DNA of 64,000 nt from an uncultured Lachnospiraceae bacterium (GTDB lineage Bacteria > Bacillota > Clostridia > Lachnospirales > Lachnospiraceae): positions 180,215 through 244,214 of the forward strand of contig CAJTPS010000004.1 of assembly GCA_910578555.1 (NCBI GenBank). The letters are read 5' to 3'. This document shows, piece by piece, positions 18,939 to 27,371 of the stretch. Each line of letters opens with the position of its first letter. The first letter of the stretch is position 1. The notes under the pieces were generated by a model. The model searched no databases. It was not told the DNA's origin and was given only the letters and a program-made list of their open reading frames with translations. The position numbers were made by a program, and so were the translations under genes.

Positions 18939-20051
18939 CTACTCGTTGATAACCGCATAATCTTCGTTCGCGATCCGCCTGGCTATTGTCTGCCTCGCCG
19001 TCTCCATCTCACTCTGCCATCTTGTATATGCCTCATCCCAGGAGGTATATGCCGCTTCTCCGCGTTTATCTGTAAATTCATAATATGTCTGCAGATACGT
19101 CTGCAGGAAATCCGTGCATTTCTCCGCCCCGACCGCATTCGTATGACTGCCGTAATCCGCGAAGTCCTCCTCGTAAATAATGCCGATCTCCTCGTAATAA
19201 TTATTCATATTCAGGAATCGATACCCCTCAGCGGTCACGATCGCTTCCATATAATTATACATCTGCTGGTCTTCTGACGATTCCCCGTAAGGCGACACGA
19301 TAAACAACGCGTCATGCCCGCGCTGATGCAGATACTCCAGCAGATCCCGCAGATAAGCCTCCTGCTCCGCCGGAATCGGCTTTGTGCCTTCCATCCCGCC
19401 GCAGTCCGGCATAGGCAGCGGTCCCACTTCATCTTTAAAGGTATAGCCTTTCAGCGGGTGCGGATTATGATAGGTCATATTCGCCCACTCCGAAGGAAGC
19501 GCAAGCATCTTCCAGTTGGTGTGATATTTCATAATATCCAGATAGAAGCTGAGTCTGCCCTCCTCGGTATCCTCCGGCACCATCGCCCGGATCGTCTCGT
19601 TCCTGAGCGCCGAGTAACGCAGATTATCCGTCACGCCGCGGGTGTACGCCATGTTCTCGCGAAGTCCCGCATCCTCCATGGTAAACATTCTCATCTCGAA
19701 GATATACAGTGCGGGAGATTGCGTCTTCTCCGCTTCCTTCACCAGATATTTCATGGCAGCCGGCCGCTGTACATTGGAAGACAGCGGATACATTGCTATG
19801 CCGCTCTCCCCCCAGAGCTTCGGTGCCGCATAGTAAGGGAAAACCGGACTGGAACCGATCATAATAATATCCAGTGTATCCCTCTTCTCCGCGTAGAATC
19901 CTGCGAAACGATCCTTCACGTCGCCGTTCGTCCGTACCATATAAGACACTGCAGTCAACAGCAGAAGGAAAATTGCAATAAAGCCTGCAGCCTGCAGGAC
20001 TGTCTTGATCGTATTCTGTTTTTCAGCGTTGGTTTTTTCATTTTGTTCCAT
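18939..20051 (-). CDS. Membrane-anchored SGNH-type protein (DltD/AlgX-like), second copy
   Basis: 370 residues with one N-terminal membrane helix (about 16-40) and an outward-facing SGNH-like domain. IIMIGSSPVFPYY near residue 65 supplies the GSS nucleophile motif and DYGSHTNAVGA near 310 the terminal Asp/His region. Proteins of this type (DltD, PatB, AlgX relatives) take part in O-acyl transfer or deacylation of surface polymers. It has no MBOAT directly beside it and sits between GT4 and asnB genes. ATG follows AAAAGG by 7 bases. Whether it works with the MBOAT of the Dlt-like group or the acyltransferase-3 protein is unknown. Confidence 0.7.
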   Translation of the reverse strand: MEQNEKTNAEKQNTIKTVLQAAGFIAIFLLLLTAVSYMVRTNGDVKDRFAGFYAEKRDTLDIIMIGSSPVFPYYAAPKLWGESGIAMYPLSSNVQRPAAMKYLVKEAEKTQSPALYIFEMRMFTMEDAGLRENMAYTRGVTDNLRYSALRNETIRAMVPEDTEEGRLSFYLDIMKYHTNWKMLALPSEWANMTYHNPHPLKGYTFKDEVGPLPMPDCGGMEGTKPIPAEQEAYLRDLLEYLHQRGHDALFIVSPYGESSEDQQMYNYMEAIVTAEGYRFLNMNNYYEEIGIIYEEDFADYGSHTNAVGAEKCTDFLQTYLQTYYEFTDKRGEAAYTSWDEAYTRWQSEMETARQTIARRIANEDYAVINE

Positions 20052-20052
20052 G

Positions 20053-21165
20053 CTATGACCTTTTCATAATCCCTTCGAAATACTCCTGCCACAACCGGTT
20101 CACGCGCTCCGGCGCCAGCCGCTCCTGGATCTTCACCGCCTCCCGGCCGAGTCTGTCAGCGTATGCCGGATCGCCGAGCAGTCTGTCCATCGCGTGCTCC
20201 AGCGCCTGCTGATCTCCGGCCGGAATGATCAATCCGTCCACGCCGTCCGTCATCAGTTCCACCGTTCCGCCGCTTGGCACATCTGTTGCGATCACCGGCA
20301 GTCCTGTCGCCAGCGCTTCGATCAGCGCATTGGATACGCCTTCTGAATAGGAAGTAAGCAGGAAAAGAACCGCACGCTCGATTTGCACCGCCACATCGGG
20401 GATCACACCCGGCAGAGATACAGCTTCGGACACCCCGAGTTCCCGCGTAAGGTTCTCCAGATATGTCCGCAGTTCACCCTCCCCGTAGATCGTCAGGGTA
20501 TACTCCGGATACCGGTCACAGATCGCAGCAAATGCACGGATCATCATCTCATGGTTCTTGTTGGCATCCAGTCTGCCGACCGCAACGATCCGCCTATCCC
20601 GCTCTCCTTCATATCTCGGTCTGATAAAATCAGGATTCAGGGAGTTGGGCAGGATGACCGCACGTCTCTGTACCTTCTTATTAAAGAAATACTTCGACCG
20701 TTCCGTCTGCAGCACGATACCGGCGGCGTGAGGAAACAACAGATTGGCAAGCCGCCGCATCAGTCTGCCCGGATATTCCTCCTTCGCCTCGCCCACCACC
20801 GACACCACCGGTCTGGTCTTCGTAAGCATTGTAGTAACAACTGTCATGAAATTATTTTTTCCGATACAGGACAATACCAGATCGGGTTGTTCCTGCTTCC
20901 AGATCCGATGCAATTTGCGAACGCGATTGATAAAATTAAAAACTCGACTGTTATTTAATTCTTCCGGATTCAGATCGGAAAGCACCCGCCTGATTGCATC
21001 CGGAAGTCCGTATTCCTCTTCCTCCGGATATTGATATTGCGTGACCATTGTCACCCGGTATCCTTCTCCCAGAAAGAATTCTGCCAGATTTACGAAGACT
21101 CTTTCGGCTCCTCCCTTGTGCAGAGAGCCAATGTAGAAAGCAATATGTTTTTCTCTCTGATTCAT
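20053..21165 (-). CDS. GT4 family glycosyltransferase
   Basis: 370 residues, retaining GT-B fold. N-terminal GSLHKGGAERVFVNLAEFF is the glycine-rich loop of the acceptor domain. The C-terminal donor domain has AVGRLDANKNHEMMI and the E-x7-E motif within SYSEGVSNALIEALATGLP. ATG chosen 7 bases after AAAAGG; an earlier in-frame ATG is only one base from that site. Cytoplasmic or membrane-associated, adding a sugar to the growing lipid-linked glycan. Specificity is unknown. First gene after an unusually AT-rich 239-base spacer. Confidence 0.85.
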   Translation of the reverse strand: MNQREKHIAFYIGSLHKGGAERVFVNLAEFFLGEGYRVTMVTQYQYPEEEEYGLPDAIRRVLSDLNPEELNNSRVFNFINRVRKLHRIWKQEQPDLVLSCIGKNNFMTVVTTMLTKTRPVVSVVGEAKEEYPGRLMRRLANLLFPHAAGIVLQTERSKYFFNKKVQRRAVILPNSLNPDFIRPRYEGERDRRIVAVGRLDANKNHEMMIRAFAAICDRYPEYTLTIYGEGELRTYLENLTRELGVSEAVSLPGVIPDVAVQIERAVLFLLTSYSEGVSNALIEALATGLPVIATDVPSGGTVELMTDGVDGLIIPAGDQQALEHAMDRLLGDPAYADRLGREAVKIQERLAPERVNRLWQEYFEGIMKRS

Positions 21166-21171
21166 TTTCAT

Positions 21172-21410
21172 GCCTTTTGAATAAAATCCTTCATAATTTG
21201 ACTTAAAAAACCCGTTTCTGCATTTTTTCTTCTTTTTTCCTGCAAAAACTTTTTAAAATAACACTTTTATTAAATTTATGTTTATTTTTCGATTTTAAAT
21301 TGCATCGACAATTTATCCTGTTTTCTGACCGCTTATTTCTCCAAAAATCTTTATTTTATGGTGTTATTTTATCTTTTTTAGCATTCTGTGAGTTATATAA
21401 CATTTCTTCT
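21172..21410. other. AT-rich spacer between asnB paralog 2 and GT4 gene
   Basis: 239 bases of strikingly AT-rich sequence with many A and T runs, unlike the neighbouring coding DNA. It contains a GTTATATAAC palindrome (21392-21401) just after the asnB stop. No confident promoter was found: TTGTCG near the middle has no matching -10 at the right distance. It may mark a join between separately acquired blocks. No gene is seen. Confidence 0.5.
21392..21401. repeat. GTTATATAAC palindrome downstream of asnB paralog 2
   Basis: Second copy of the 10-base palindrome described at 17014-17023, again just past an asnB stop codon. Confidence 0.5.
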
Positions 21411-23348
21411 TCACCCGTGATATGCCTGATACCATTGTTGAAATACGAAGAAGGACCATGTCAGTTTTGAGTAGTTTGCCCCCGTCGCCGGACCTGCATC
21501 TCCGGTCCTGATATACTGTCTGATCATGTCCGAAACATATGCCGCGTCGAAAATATCCTGCCGTTTCAGATAATCATAACTGCTGTAATCCATCAGCTGT
21601 TCCCGCAGCGGTCCACGCAGCCATTTATCCAGCGGAACCCCGAATCCCACTTTGGGACGCTCCAGCAGCTCCTTCGGAATATAATCATAAGCGATATCTT
21701 TCAGGATGTGTTTCTTATCGCCGCCGGCATATTTATATGCATGTGGAATCCGGTAAGATAATTCCATAACATCTGTATCCAGAATCGGACAGCGCGTCTC
21801 CAGAGAATATTTCATGGAAGCACGATCCACTTTACAGAGAATATCTCCCGGAAGATATGTGTCCATATCGAGAAGCATTCTCCTGATCTGCCAGTCCTTC
21901 ACATGATAGGAGCTCTCCATCGGATAGTGAACAGGCAGCGGCTGTTCCTGCACGGCTGTTCCATTTCCTGCCCCCTGTGCGGCTGCCGGATCTGAAGAAT
22001 ACGCCCTGACCATGGCCCGTGCTCTGGCCGGATAGTTACCTGCACCGAACTGGGTCTTACTCTCTTTATCCCGGTTTCCCGCGATGACGCGTACTCTGAA
22101 AGGCAGCCTGTCTGCCATATGCATCTGCTTTAACCCCGGCAGCCTGCATACGCCGTATACAAGCGCTCCCAGCGCATCCAGCTTCTGCGCCTGCGCTACA
22201 TTCTGATAGATATTATAACCGCAGAAGAACTCGTCGCCGCCGTCTCCCGACAGGGCTACCGTCACCTGCTCGCGCGCCAGTCTGGAGACCATCATCGTAG
22301 CGATCTGCGAGCTGTCCGCAAACGGCTCATCATAGTACGCCGGAATGCTTTCCACCAGATCAAACATATCCTGCTCGCCGATGTAAAGTTCCGTGTGGTT
22401 CGTCCCCAGATAATCCGCCACGGCTCTGGCATATCCGGCCTCATTATACTTTTCTTCATGAAAACCGATGGAGAAAGTCTTCACGGGACTGTCCGAACAC
22501 TCCTGCGCAATGGCAGTAACCAGCGAAGAGTCGTAACCGCCGCTTAAGAAAGAACCGAGCGGCACATCCGCGATCATCCGGGCCTTTACCGACTTCTTGA
22601 GCGCCTCTTTGAGACACGCCTTCGCCTCCCCGTAATCTTTGAACAGGTTCTGCAGCGCCGCATGGTATACTTTACTAACATCCCAGTATTTCCACGTGTC
22701 GATCTGTCCCTGTGCATAGCGCAGAACCGCCCCCGGTTCCAGTTTATATACATTCTGATAGATGCTCTCCGGCGCATTGATATACTGCTGGAAAAGATAC
22801 CTTGACAGCACGCGCCGCTCGATCCTGCCCGTAAAGCCAGGGTACTTCATAATCGGTTTTAACTCCGAGGCAAATACCAGGTTCTCATCTTCATACCAGT
22901 AATAAAGGGGCTTCTTGCCGATACGGTCACGCACCAGATAGACCTCGTTCGTCTCCCTGTCGAATAATGCAATCGCAAACATGCCGTTAAAACGTTCCAC
23001 GCACGTTATGCCCCATTTTAAATAGGCGGCTATAATGACTTCCGTATCACAGTTGGACCGGAAGGGATAGTCCGCCAATTCCTCTCTTAGTTCCCGATAA
23101 TTATAGATTTCACCGTTGTAGACCACGCTGACCCGCTGATTGGCCGAATGCATGGGCTGATGCCCCAGCGCCGACAGATCCATAATCGACAGCCTGCGCT
23201 GCGCAAATCCGACCTGCCTGCCGCCCGTCATCTCATAGAACTCCACGCCGCTGTCGTCAGGTCCCCTGTGATACATCGTATCGTTCATTTCCCGCAGCTG
23301 CTCTAATGCAATACTTCTCTTACTGATATAACCGCATATTCCGCACAT
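21411..23348 (-). CDS. asnB: AsnB-type glutamine-hydrolysing amidotransferase (paralog 2)
   Basis: 645 residues with catalytic Cys2 (MCGICGYIS), QRRLSIMDLSALGHQPM and YNGEIYNYREL in the glutaminase domain. SGGYDSS near 270 and LSGDGGDEFFCGYN near 375 mark the ATP-binding synthetase domain. It is clearly homologous to paralog 1 but differs in the PP-loop (SGGYDSS against SAGIDSS) and in a low-complexity insertion near residues 450-475. The two may therefore act on different carboxylate sugars. Strong ribosome site AGGGAG 5 bases before ATG. It follows the WbmS-like deacetylase gene by 30 bases. Confidence 0.85.
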   Translation of the reverse strand: MCGICGYISKRSIALEQLREMNDTMYHRGPDDSGVEFYEMTGGRQVGFAQRRLSIMDLSALGHQPMHSANQRVSVVYNGEIYNYRELREELADYPFRSNCDTEVIIAAYLKWGITCVERFNGMFAIALFDRETNEVYLVRDRIGKKPLYYWYEDENLVFASELKPIMKYPGFTGRIERRVLSRYLFQQYINAPESIYQNVYKLEPGAVLRYAQGQIDTWKYWDVSKVYHAALQNLFKDYGEAKACLKEALKKSVKARMIADVPLGSFLSGGYDSSLVTAIAQECSDSPVKTFSIGFHEEKYNEAGYARAVADYLGTNHTELYIGEQDMFDLVESIPAYYDEPFADSSQIATMMVSRLAREQVTVALSGDGGDEFFCGYNIYQNVAQAQKLDALGALVYGVCRLPGLKQMHMADRLPFRVRVIAGNRDKESKTQFGAGNYPARARAMVRAYSSDPAAAQGAGNGTAVQEQPLPVHYPMESSYHVKDWQIRRMLLDMDTYLPGDILCKVDRASMKYSLETRCPILDTDVMELSYRIPHAYKYAGGDKKHILKDIAYDYIPKELLERPKVGFGVPLDKWLRGPLREQLMDYSSYDYLKRQDIFDAAYVSDMIRQYIRTGDAGPATGANYSKLTWSFFVFQQWYQAYHG

Positions 23349-23378
23349 ATATTCTCCCTATGTTCTTGGCCGCACTGC

Positions 23379-24137
23379 TCAGCGCACATTCTTCTCACAG
23401 AAATACTCCCTGTATTCGCCGAAATCTTTACATTCATTATCCACGGATTGTACCAGTTCTATGTACTTCTCCTGCAGCAGATCCCTGTAATTATCAAAGT
23501 TGCCGCACCCCTTCTTACTCCACGCAAAAGGATGTGTCAGAATCTGCACCTTATCATAACTTGTGATATTTTTCTCATCCGGATATCCATAACGCCAGAT
23601 ATGATTTGCATCGGACATATACTTTACCTGCAGCGGGGTTTCTTCGTCAATCTGGTCTGCAAATGTGAAGAAATCATCCTGATAGGCATTCAGAATGCCG
23701 TCCAGCCTGATATTCTCCCGCAGCACGTCCTTGGATGGTCTGTGCACCGAGAACTCCGTAACCGCAAACCCGAACATCTCGCTTAAGATCTCTATCTCCT
23801 TCTGCACGCGGCTGCGGATCTGCTGCATATCCGTCATGCCGTTCAATGCAAAATGCAGACCGATGTGCTGTCCTCTCTCATGCATATCCTTGATCATATC
23901 CATATTTCTTCTGGAAAGAATATTATAGGTATTATTCGTCCACTGGAAGAAATACGTAGAGATAAAGTCCATGCTCTGCTCCACTTTCGCCAACTGATAG
24001 GCACGTTCCACGCTGTATTCCACATCGTGCCGCATGATCACGAACCTGTCCCTGTGAAGCGCTTCCGCGTAACTGCAGTGTCTCCCCGTAGACTGTATGA
24101 TTCTGATAATCTCCTTGTAATCATCGTATGAAAACAT
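23379..24137 (-). CDS. NodB-fold polysaccharide deacetylase-like protein, WbmS type
   Basis: 252 residues. Start chosen at the ATG 5 bases after GAGGG. IMRHDVEYSVERAYQLAKVE near residue 35 matches the Asp-containing first NodB motif, IGLHF near 92 supplies the His region, and SVHRPSK near 130 and ILTHP near 200 the later ones. Resembles WbmS-like proteins of bacterial O-antigen loci, whose substrate is unsettled. Likely cytoplasmic, since no signal is seen, so it would act on a nucleotide sugar or lipid-linked intermediate. First gene behind a good candidate promoter, leading the asnB-GT4-SGNH-asnB-GT2 group. Confidence 0.6.
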   Translation of the reverse strand: MFSYDDYKEIIRIIQSTGRHCSYAEALHRDRFVIMRHDVEYSVERAYQLAKVEQSMDFISTYFFQWTNNTYNILSRRNMDMIKDMHERGQHIGLHFALNGMTDMQQIRSRVQKEIEILSEMFGFAVTEFSVHRPSKDVLRENIRLDGILNAYQDDFFTFADQIDEETPLQVKYMSDANHIWRYGYPDEKNITSYDKVQILTHPFAWSKKGCGNFDNYRDLLQEKYIELVQSVDNECKDFGEYREYFCEKNVR

Positions 24138-24220
24138 AATAACCCTCATTTCCGTGCAGCCTTTCAGTGCACAACTTGTAAAATCATGTAAGGCTGAACT
24201 GTTGCCACAATTTCTCTTTT

Positions 24221-24249
24221 ATTATATACGCAACCGGCGCGCAGGACAA
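24221..24249 (-). promoter_or_regulatory. Candidate internal sigma-A promoter upstream of WbmS-like gene
   Basis: TTGTCC (24244-24249) and a perfect TATAAT (24221-24226) are separated by exactly 17 bases on the minus strand, ending about 83 bases upstream of the WbmS-like start. One of the best promoter matches in the locus. It suggests that the 17-24 kb genes can be transcribed separately from the upstream Dlt-like group. Confidence 0.6.
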
Positions 24250-24276
24250 GTTTATACTTACTCCATCCGCCGTCTG

Positions 24277-25392
24277 TTACCTTCCCCGGTCATATTTCAC
24301 GCACAGTTCCTCGATATAATCCCGCCACTGTGCAAAAACCGCCTCTCCGTTCGCCCGCCCGGCAATCCGCCTCGCCCTGCTGCCAAGCCGCTCGGCCAGC
24401 GCCGGGTCCTCGATCAGACGGTTGATCCCCTCCTCTAATGCCTGCTGGTCCTTAATCGGAATCAGCAGCCCGTCTTCTTCGTGCGTCATAATCGTGCGCG
24501 GTCCGCCGCAGGGACAGTCCGTCGCGACGATGGGAAGTCCAAGCGCCATTGCTTCCATAAGTGCATTGGGCAGCCCCTCCCAATCCGAAGTAAAAGCAAA
24601 CAATGCCGCATCTGCAAGTTTCTTCTCCAGATTATCGCTGGCGCCCATGAGATGAATATAATTCTGCGCCTGAAATTCTTCAATCAGCCCTTCCAGAATT
24701 TCTTTTGTACCATCAAAAGAATCACCCCCATATATCTTCAGATCATAATCCGGATGCTTCGCATGTACATTGACAAAAGCGCGAATCAGCATAGGCTGGT
24801 TCTTGAAATCCACCAGTCTGCCCGACTGCACCACCGTCTTAGACCTTTTCTCAGGCGCCGGCACACCGATATATTTGTCATGAATGGGGTTAAGAATGAT
24901 GCGGGAGCAATCCTGCAGTCTGGGTGCAAAGAACTCTCTGGCACCCTCTGTCTGAAAGACACAGCCGTCCGCCCGCGGAAACAGAACCGGAATCTGAATC
25001 CTGTCAGACCACTCCTCATAGTGTCCCGCCGGATCGGTACGAATAGAGATCAGTACCGGTATTTTGATAAAATACGCCGCCATAAGGCCTCTGTAGAGCG
25101 CTTTGCGCGCAAACGGAATCAGGATATCCGGTTTCTCTTCCTTCAGAAATTTTCTCAGATACTTCACGCGGAGCATAAACTGCACGAGACGGTGTTTTCT
25201 CTCGTCACCCTCTCGCAGTCCCACATGAATACGTCTCACCTTGGAATCTATCTGAAATTCATTCTCACCATACCATTCCGTGGCGATAATGACCTGATAG
25301 CCTTCCTGCGCAAACTGATTCGCCAGATTCGTAACCACGCGCTCCGCGCCGCCCTGTTCCAGACAATTTAAATGAAATACAATTTTTCTCAT
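24277..25392 (-). CDS. GT4 family glycosyltransferase
   Basis: 371 residues, GT-B fold. LEQGGAERVVTNLANQF near residue 11, VVQSGRLVDFKNQPMLI at the start of the donor domain, and SDWEGLPNALMEAMALGLP with the E-x7-E motif near 280. Related to the GT4 enzyme at 20053 and to the one at 32732. A soluble transferase working on the cytoplasmic face. Last gene of the block that includes the Dlt-like genes, with a 91-base spacer between it and the MBOAT gene. Sugar specificity not predictable. Confidence 0.85.
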   Translation of the reverse strand: MRKIVFHLNCLEQGGAERVVTNLANQFAQEGYQVIIATEWYGENEFQIDSKVRRIHVGLREGDERKHRLVQFMLRVKYLRKFLKEEKPDILIPFARKALYRGLMAAYFIKIPVLISIRTDPAGHYEEWSDRIQIPVLFPRADGCVFQTEGAREFFAPRLQDCSRIILNPIHDKYIGVPAPEKRSKTVVQSGRLVDFKNQPMLIRAFVNVHAKHPDYDLKIYGGDSFDGTKEILEGLIEEFQAQNYIHLMGASDNLEKKLADAALFAFTSDWEGLPNALMEAMALGLPIVATDCPCGGPRTIMTHEEDGLLIPIKDQQALEEGINRLIEDPALAERLGSRARRIAGRANGEAVFAQWRDYIEELCVKYDRGR

Positions 25393-25483
25393 ACCTCAGA
25401 CCTATCTTTCACCAGAAGTCCGCATACATTACACAAAACCTGTCTGAAATTCCTTCTTATCCTGCAGTCAACCGGCTATTTTC

Positions 25484-27058
25484 TCAGAAGCTCTGGTACA
25501 TAAACACAGCCGTATCATATCCGCCGCCATATATACCTGTTACCAGCAGCAGCAGTACGATCCCGTAATAAAATCCCCACCGGAGAACTGCGGGTCTGCA
25601 CGCCAGATATGTCCGCACATCCTCCCCGCGCTCTTCCAGCACGGATACCATAAGCCAGATCAGAAGCACTGCCGCCAGCAGTATAAAATCAGATTTGTTC
25701 AGCCCGTAAGAAGTGATTTCCCCGGACAGGATCGTCCCCGGCTGCAGCCGCGTCAGGAAAGCCTTGTAAACAGCGCCTGCCTGTGCGAGACTCTCACTTC
25801 GAATCAGTACATCCGCCATAAAGACAATGATCCATGTCCGCGCCATACAGATGAAGGACCAGACGCTGCCGTCCTTGATATGAAGCTTCGTTTTCCATGC
25901 GGCATACTTCTGTTCCAGAAGCAGTGATACGCTCATAATCACGCCATAGTATACGCCCCACAGCATATAAGCAAGCGTCCTGCCGTGCCACATTCCAGTA
26001 AAAAGCCAGACAAGCATCGTCCCGATGATGGGCGCCGCCTGCCTTCCCGTACCGTTCCACTTATTCTTAAATGTTTTACTGATTTTACGTCCCGTCCCCG
26101 ACATCACAAAGGAGAACATGACATAGTCCTTAAACCATGTACCCAGCGTAATGTGCCATCTGCGCCAGAATTCCGCCACCGATTTCGCGAAATAAGGCCG
26201 CTTGAAGTTCTCGGGCAGCACAATGTCAAAACTTTCGCTGACACCTGCCGTCATATCGATATACCCGGAGAAATCCGCATATAACTGCAACATATACAGA
26301 ACCGTGGCCAGCGCATAGATACTGCCCGCCGCCGCGGATGTCTCGCCTCCGTACACTCTGTCCACGAAGATGCCGATCCGGTCAGCAATCACAAGCTTCT
26401 TAAATGCACCCCATACAAAACGCTGTATGCCGCGCAGCATTCTGTCATACCGAAATGCATGTTCCTGCTCAAACTGCGTCTTCAGCGCCGCAAACCGGTT
26501 GAAAGGTCCCTGTGTGACCGCCGGAAAATACGCGAGAAACAGGAGTATTTTAAAGAAGTTCGTCTCCGCTTCACAGTTTTCTCTGCCGGCATCCACCACA
26601 TAACTGATGGCGGTCAGCGTATAGAAGGATATGCCAAGCGGCATCATCACCTGCTCCAGGAAACCGGTCTTAAGCCCTGTCAGTGCCTCCATAAAAGGCA
26701 GCATAACCACCGCATACTTATAGAACAACAGCATTCCCAGATTGCATACGATATATAAGATCTGAATCCTCTTTCTCTTCCTCTGAAACGATGCCTTCAG
26801 CGCTTTTTTGCTCTCTTTATCGGAACAGATATGAAGCGACGCTTTCTCCTGCCGCAGATTTTCCTTCAGATATAATCCGCAGCCGTAAGTGGTAACCGCC
26901 GTAAACAGCAGCCCCAACGGGAATCCCCGCAGACCGGCCACATAGAAGATCACACTCGCCGCCAGCAGAATATACTGCTGATATTTCTTCGGAACCAGAT
27001 AATAAAGCGCAAAAGTCAGCATCCAGAGCGCCACAAAAGTGTAGGATATGAGCTGCAT
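25484..27058 (-). CDS. DltB-like MBOAT acyltransferase
   Basis: 524 residues, about 10-12 membrane spans, membrane-bound O-acyltransferase family (DltB/AlgI/PatA). EFWRRWHITLGTWFKDYV near residue 300 and the catalytic-His motif FTGMWHGRTLAY near 350 are intact, as is GISFYTLTAISYVVDAG in the N-terminal half. DltB-type proteins pass an acyl group from a carrier protein across the membrane to a surface polymer. The ATG follows directly on the stop of the carrier-protein gene (no gap), strongly linking the two. The acyl group here may be an N-formylaminoacyl unit, given the gene order; that is inference. Confidence 0.88.
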   Translation of the reverse strand: MQLISYTFVALWMLTFALYYLVPKKYQQYILLAASVIFYVAGLRGFPLGLLFTAVTTYGCGLYLKENLRQEKASLHICSDKESKKALKASFQRKRKRIQILYIVCNLGMLLFYKYAVVMLPFMEALTGLKTGFLEQVMMPLGISFYTLTAISYVVDAGRENCEAETNFFKILLFLAYFPAVTQGPFNRFAALKTQFEQEHAFRYDRMLRGIQRFVWGAFKKLVIADRIGIFVDRVYGGETSAAAGSIYALATVLYMLQLYADFSGYIDMTAGVSESFDIVLPENFKRPYFAKSVAEFWRRWHITLGTWFKDYVMFSFVMSGTGRKISKTFKNKWNGTGRQAAPIIGTMLVWLFTGMWHGRTLAYMLWGVYYGVIMSVSLLLEQKYAAWKTKLHIKDGSVWSFICMARTWIIVFMADVLIRSESLAQAGAVYKAFLTRLQPGTILSGEITSYGLNKSDFILLAAVLLIWLMVSVLEERGEDVRTYLACRPAVLRWGFYYGIVLLLLVTGIYGGGYDTAVFMYQSF

Positions 27059-27289
27059 TTATTCCTCCAACAATTTCTGCACGAGAGCAATGATTGCTTC
27101 CTTGTTCCTGAAGTTTTCCGCCACTACATATTTTGCGTCAATTTCAATATCAAATTCATCCTCCAGATCACTGATCACGTTGATGACGGTAAACGAATCA
27201 ATAACACCGTCCTCCATCATGCTGTCGCCATCGTAGGACAATGCCTCCTCACAGTGCTCCTCCAGAATATCCAGGATTTTTTCTTCCAT
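27059..27289 (-). CDS. DltC-like acyl carrier protein
   Basis: 76 residues, acidic, four-helix carrier protein. The phosphopantetheine attachment serine is Ser32 in DGVIDSFTVINV, with the DSF form typical of D-alanyl carrier proteins rather than the DSL of fatty-acid ACPs. ATG chosen 6 bases after GGAGG; a longer frame starting at 27370 would add 27 residues unlike any carrier protein. The leader holds a copy of the locus's recurring intergenic element. It would be loaded by the adenylating ligase and hand the group to the MBOAT encoded immediately after it. Confidence 0.88.
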   Translation of the reverse strand: MEEKILDILEEHCEEALSYDGDSMMEDGVIDSFTVINVISDLEDEFDIEIDAKYVVAENFRNKEAIIALVQKLLEE

Positions 27290-27295
27290 ATTTTC

Positions 27296-27315
27296 CTCCA
27301 TTTCCGCGCTGCTTT
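27296..27315 (-). repeat. Intergenic leader element copy, upstream of carrier protein
   Basis: AAAGCAGCGCGGAAATGGAG on the minus strand, ending in the ribosome site of the carrier-protein gene. The same 20 bases occur at 42692-42711 before the nucleotide-sugar dehydrogenase. Confidence 0.6.
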
Positions 27316-27371
27316 CTGCACACGAACGAGTCTCCGTCACGCTTGTAATGCTTTCTGCGAAGTTTCGCATA

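Noticed and set aside
21172..21410. Insertion-sequence remnant in the AT-rich spacer
   Set aside because: No terminal inverted repeats, target-site duplication or transposase fragment could be seen.
27290..27370. N-terminally extended carrier protein starting at 27370
   Set aside because: The 27-residue extension has no counterpart in carrier proteins, and a perfect ribosome site precedes the ATG at 27289.
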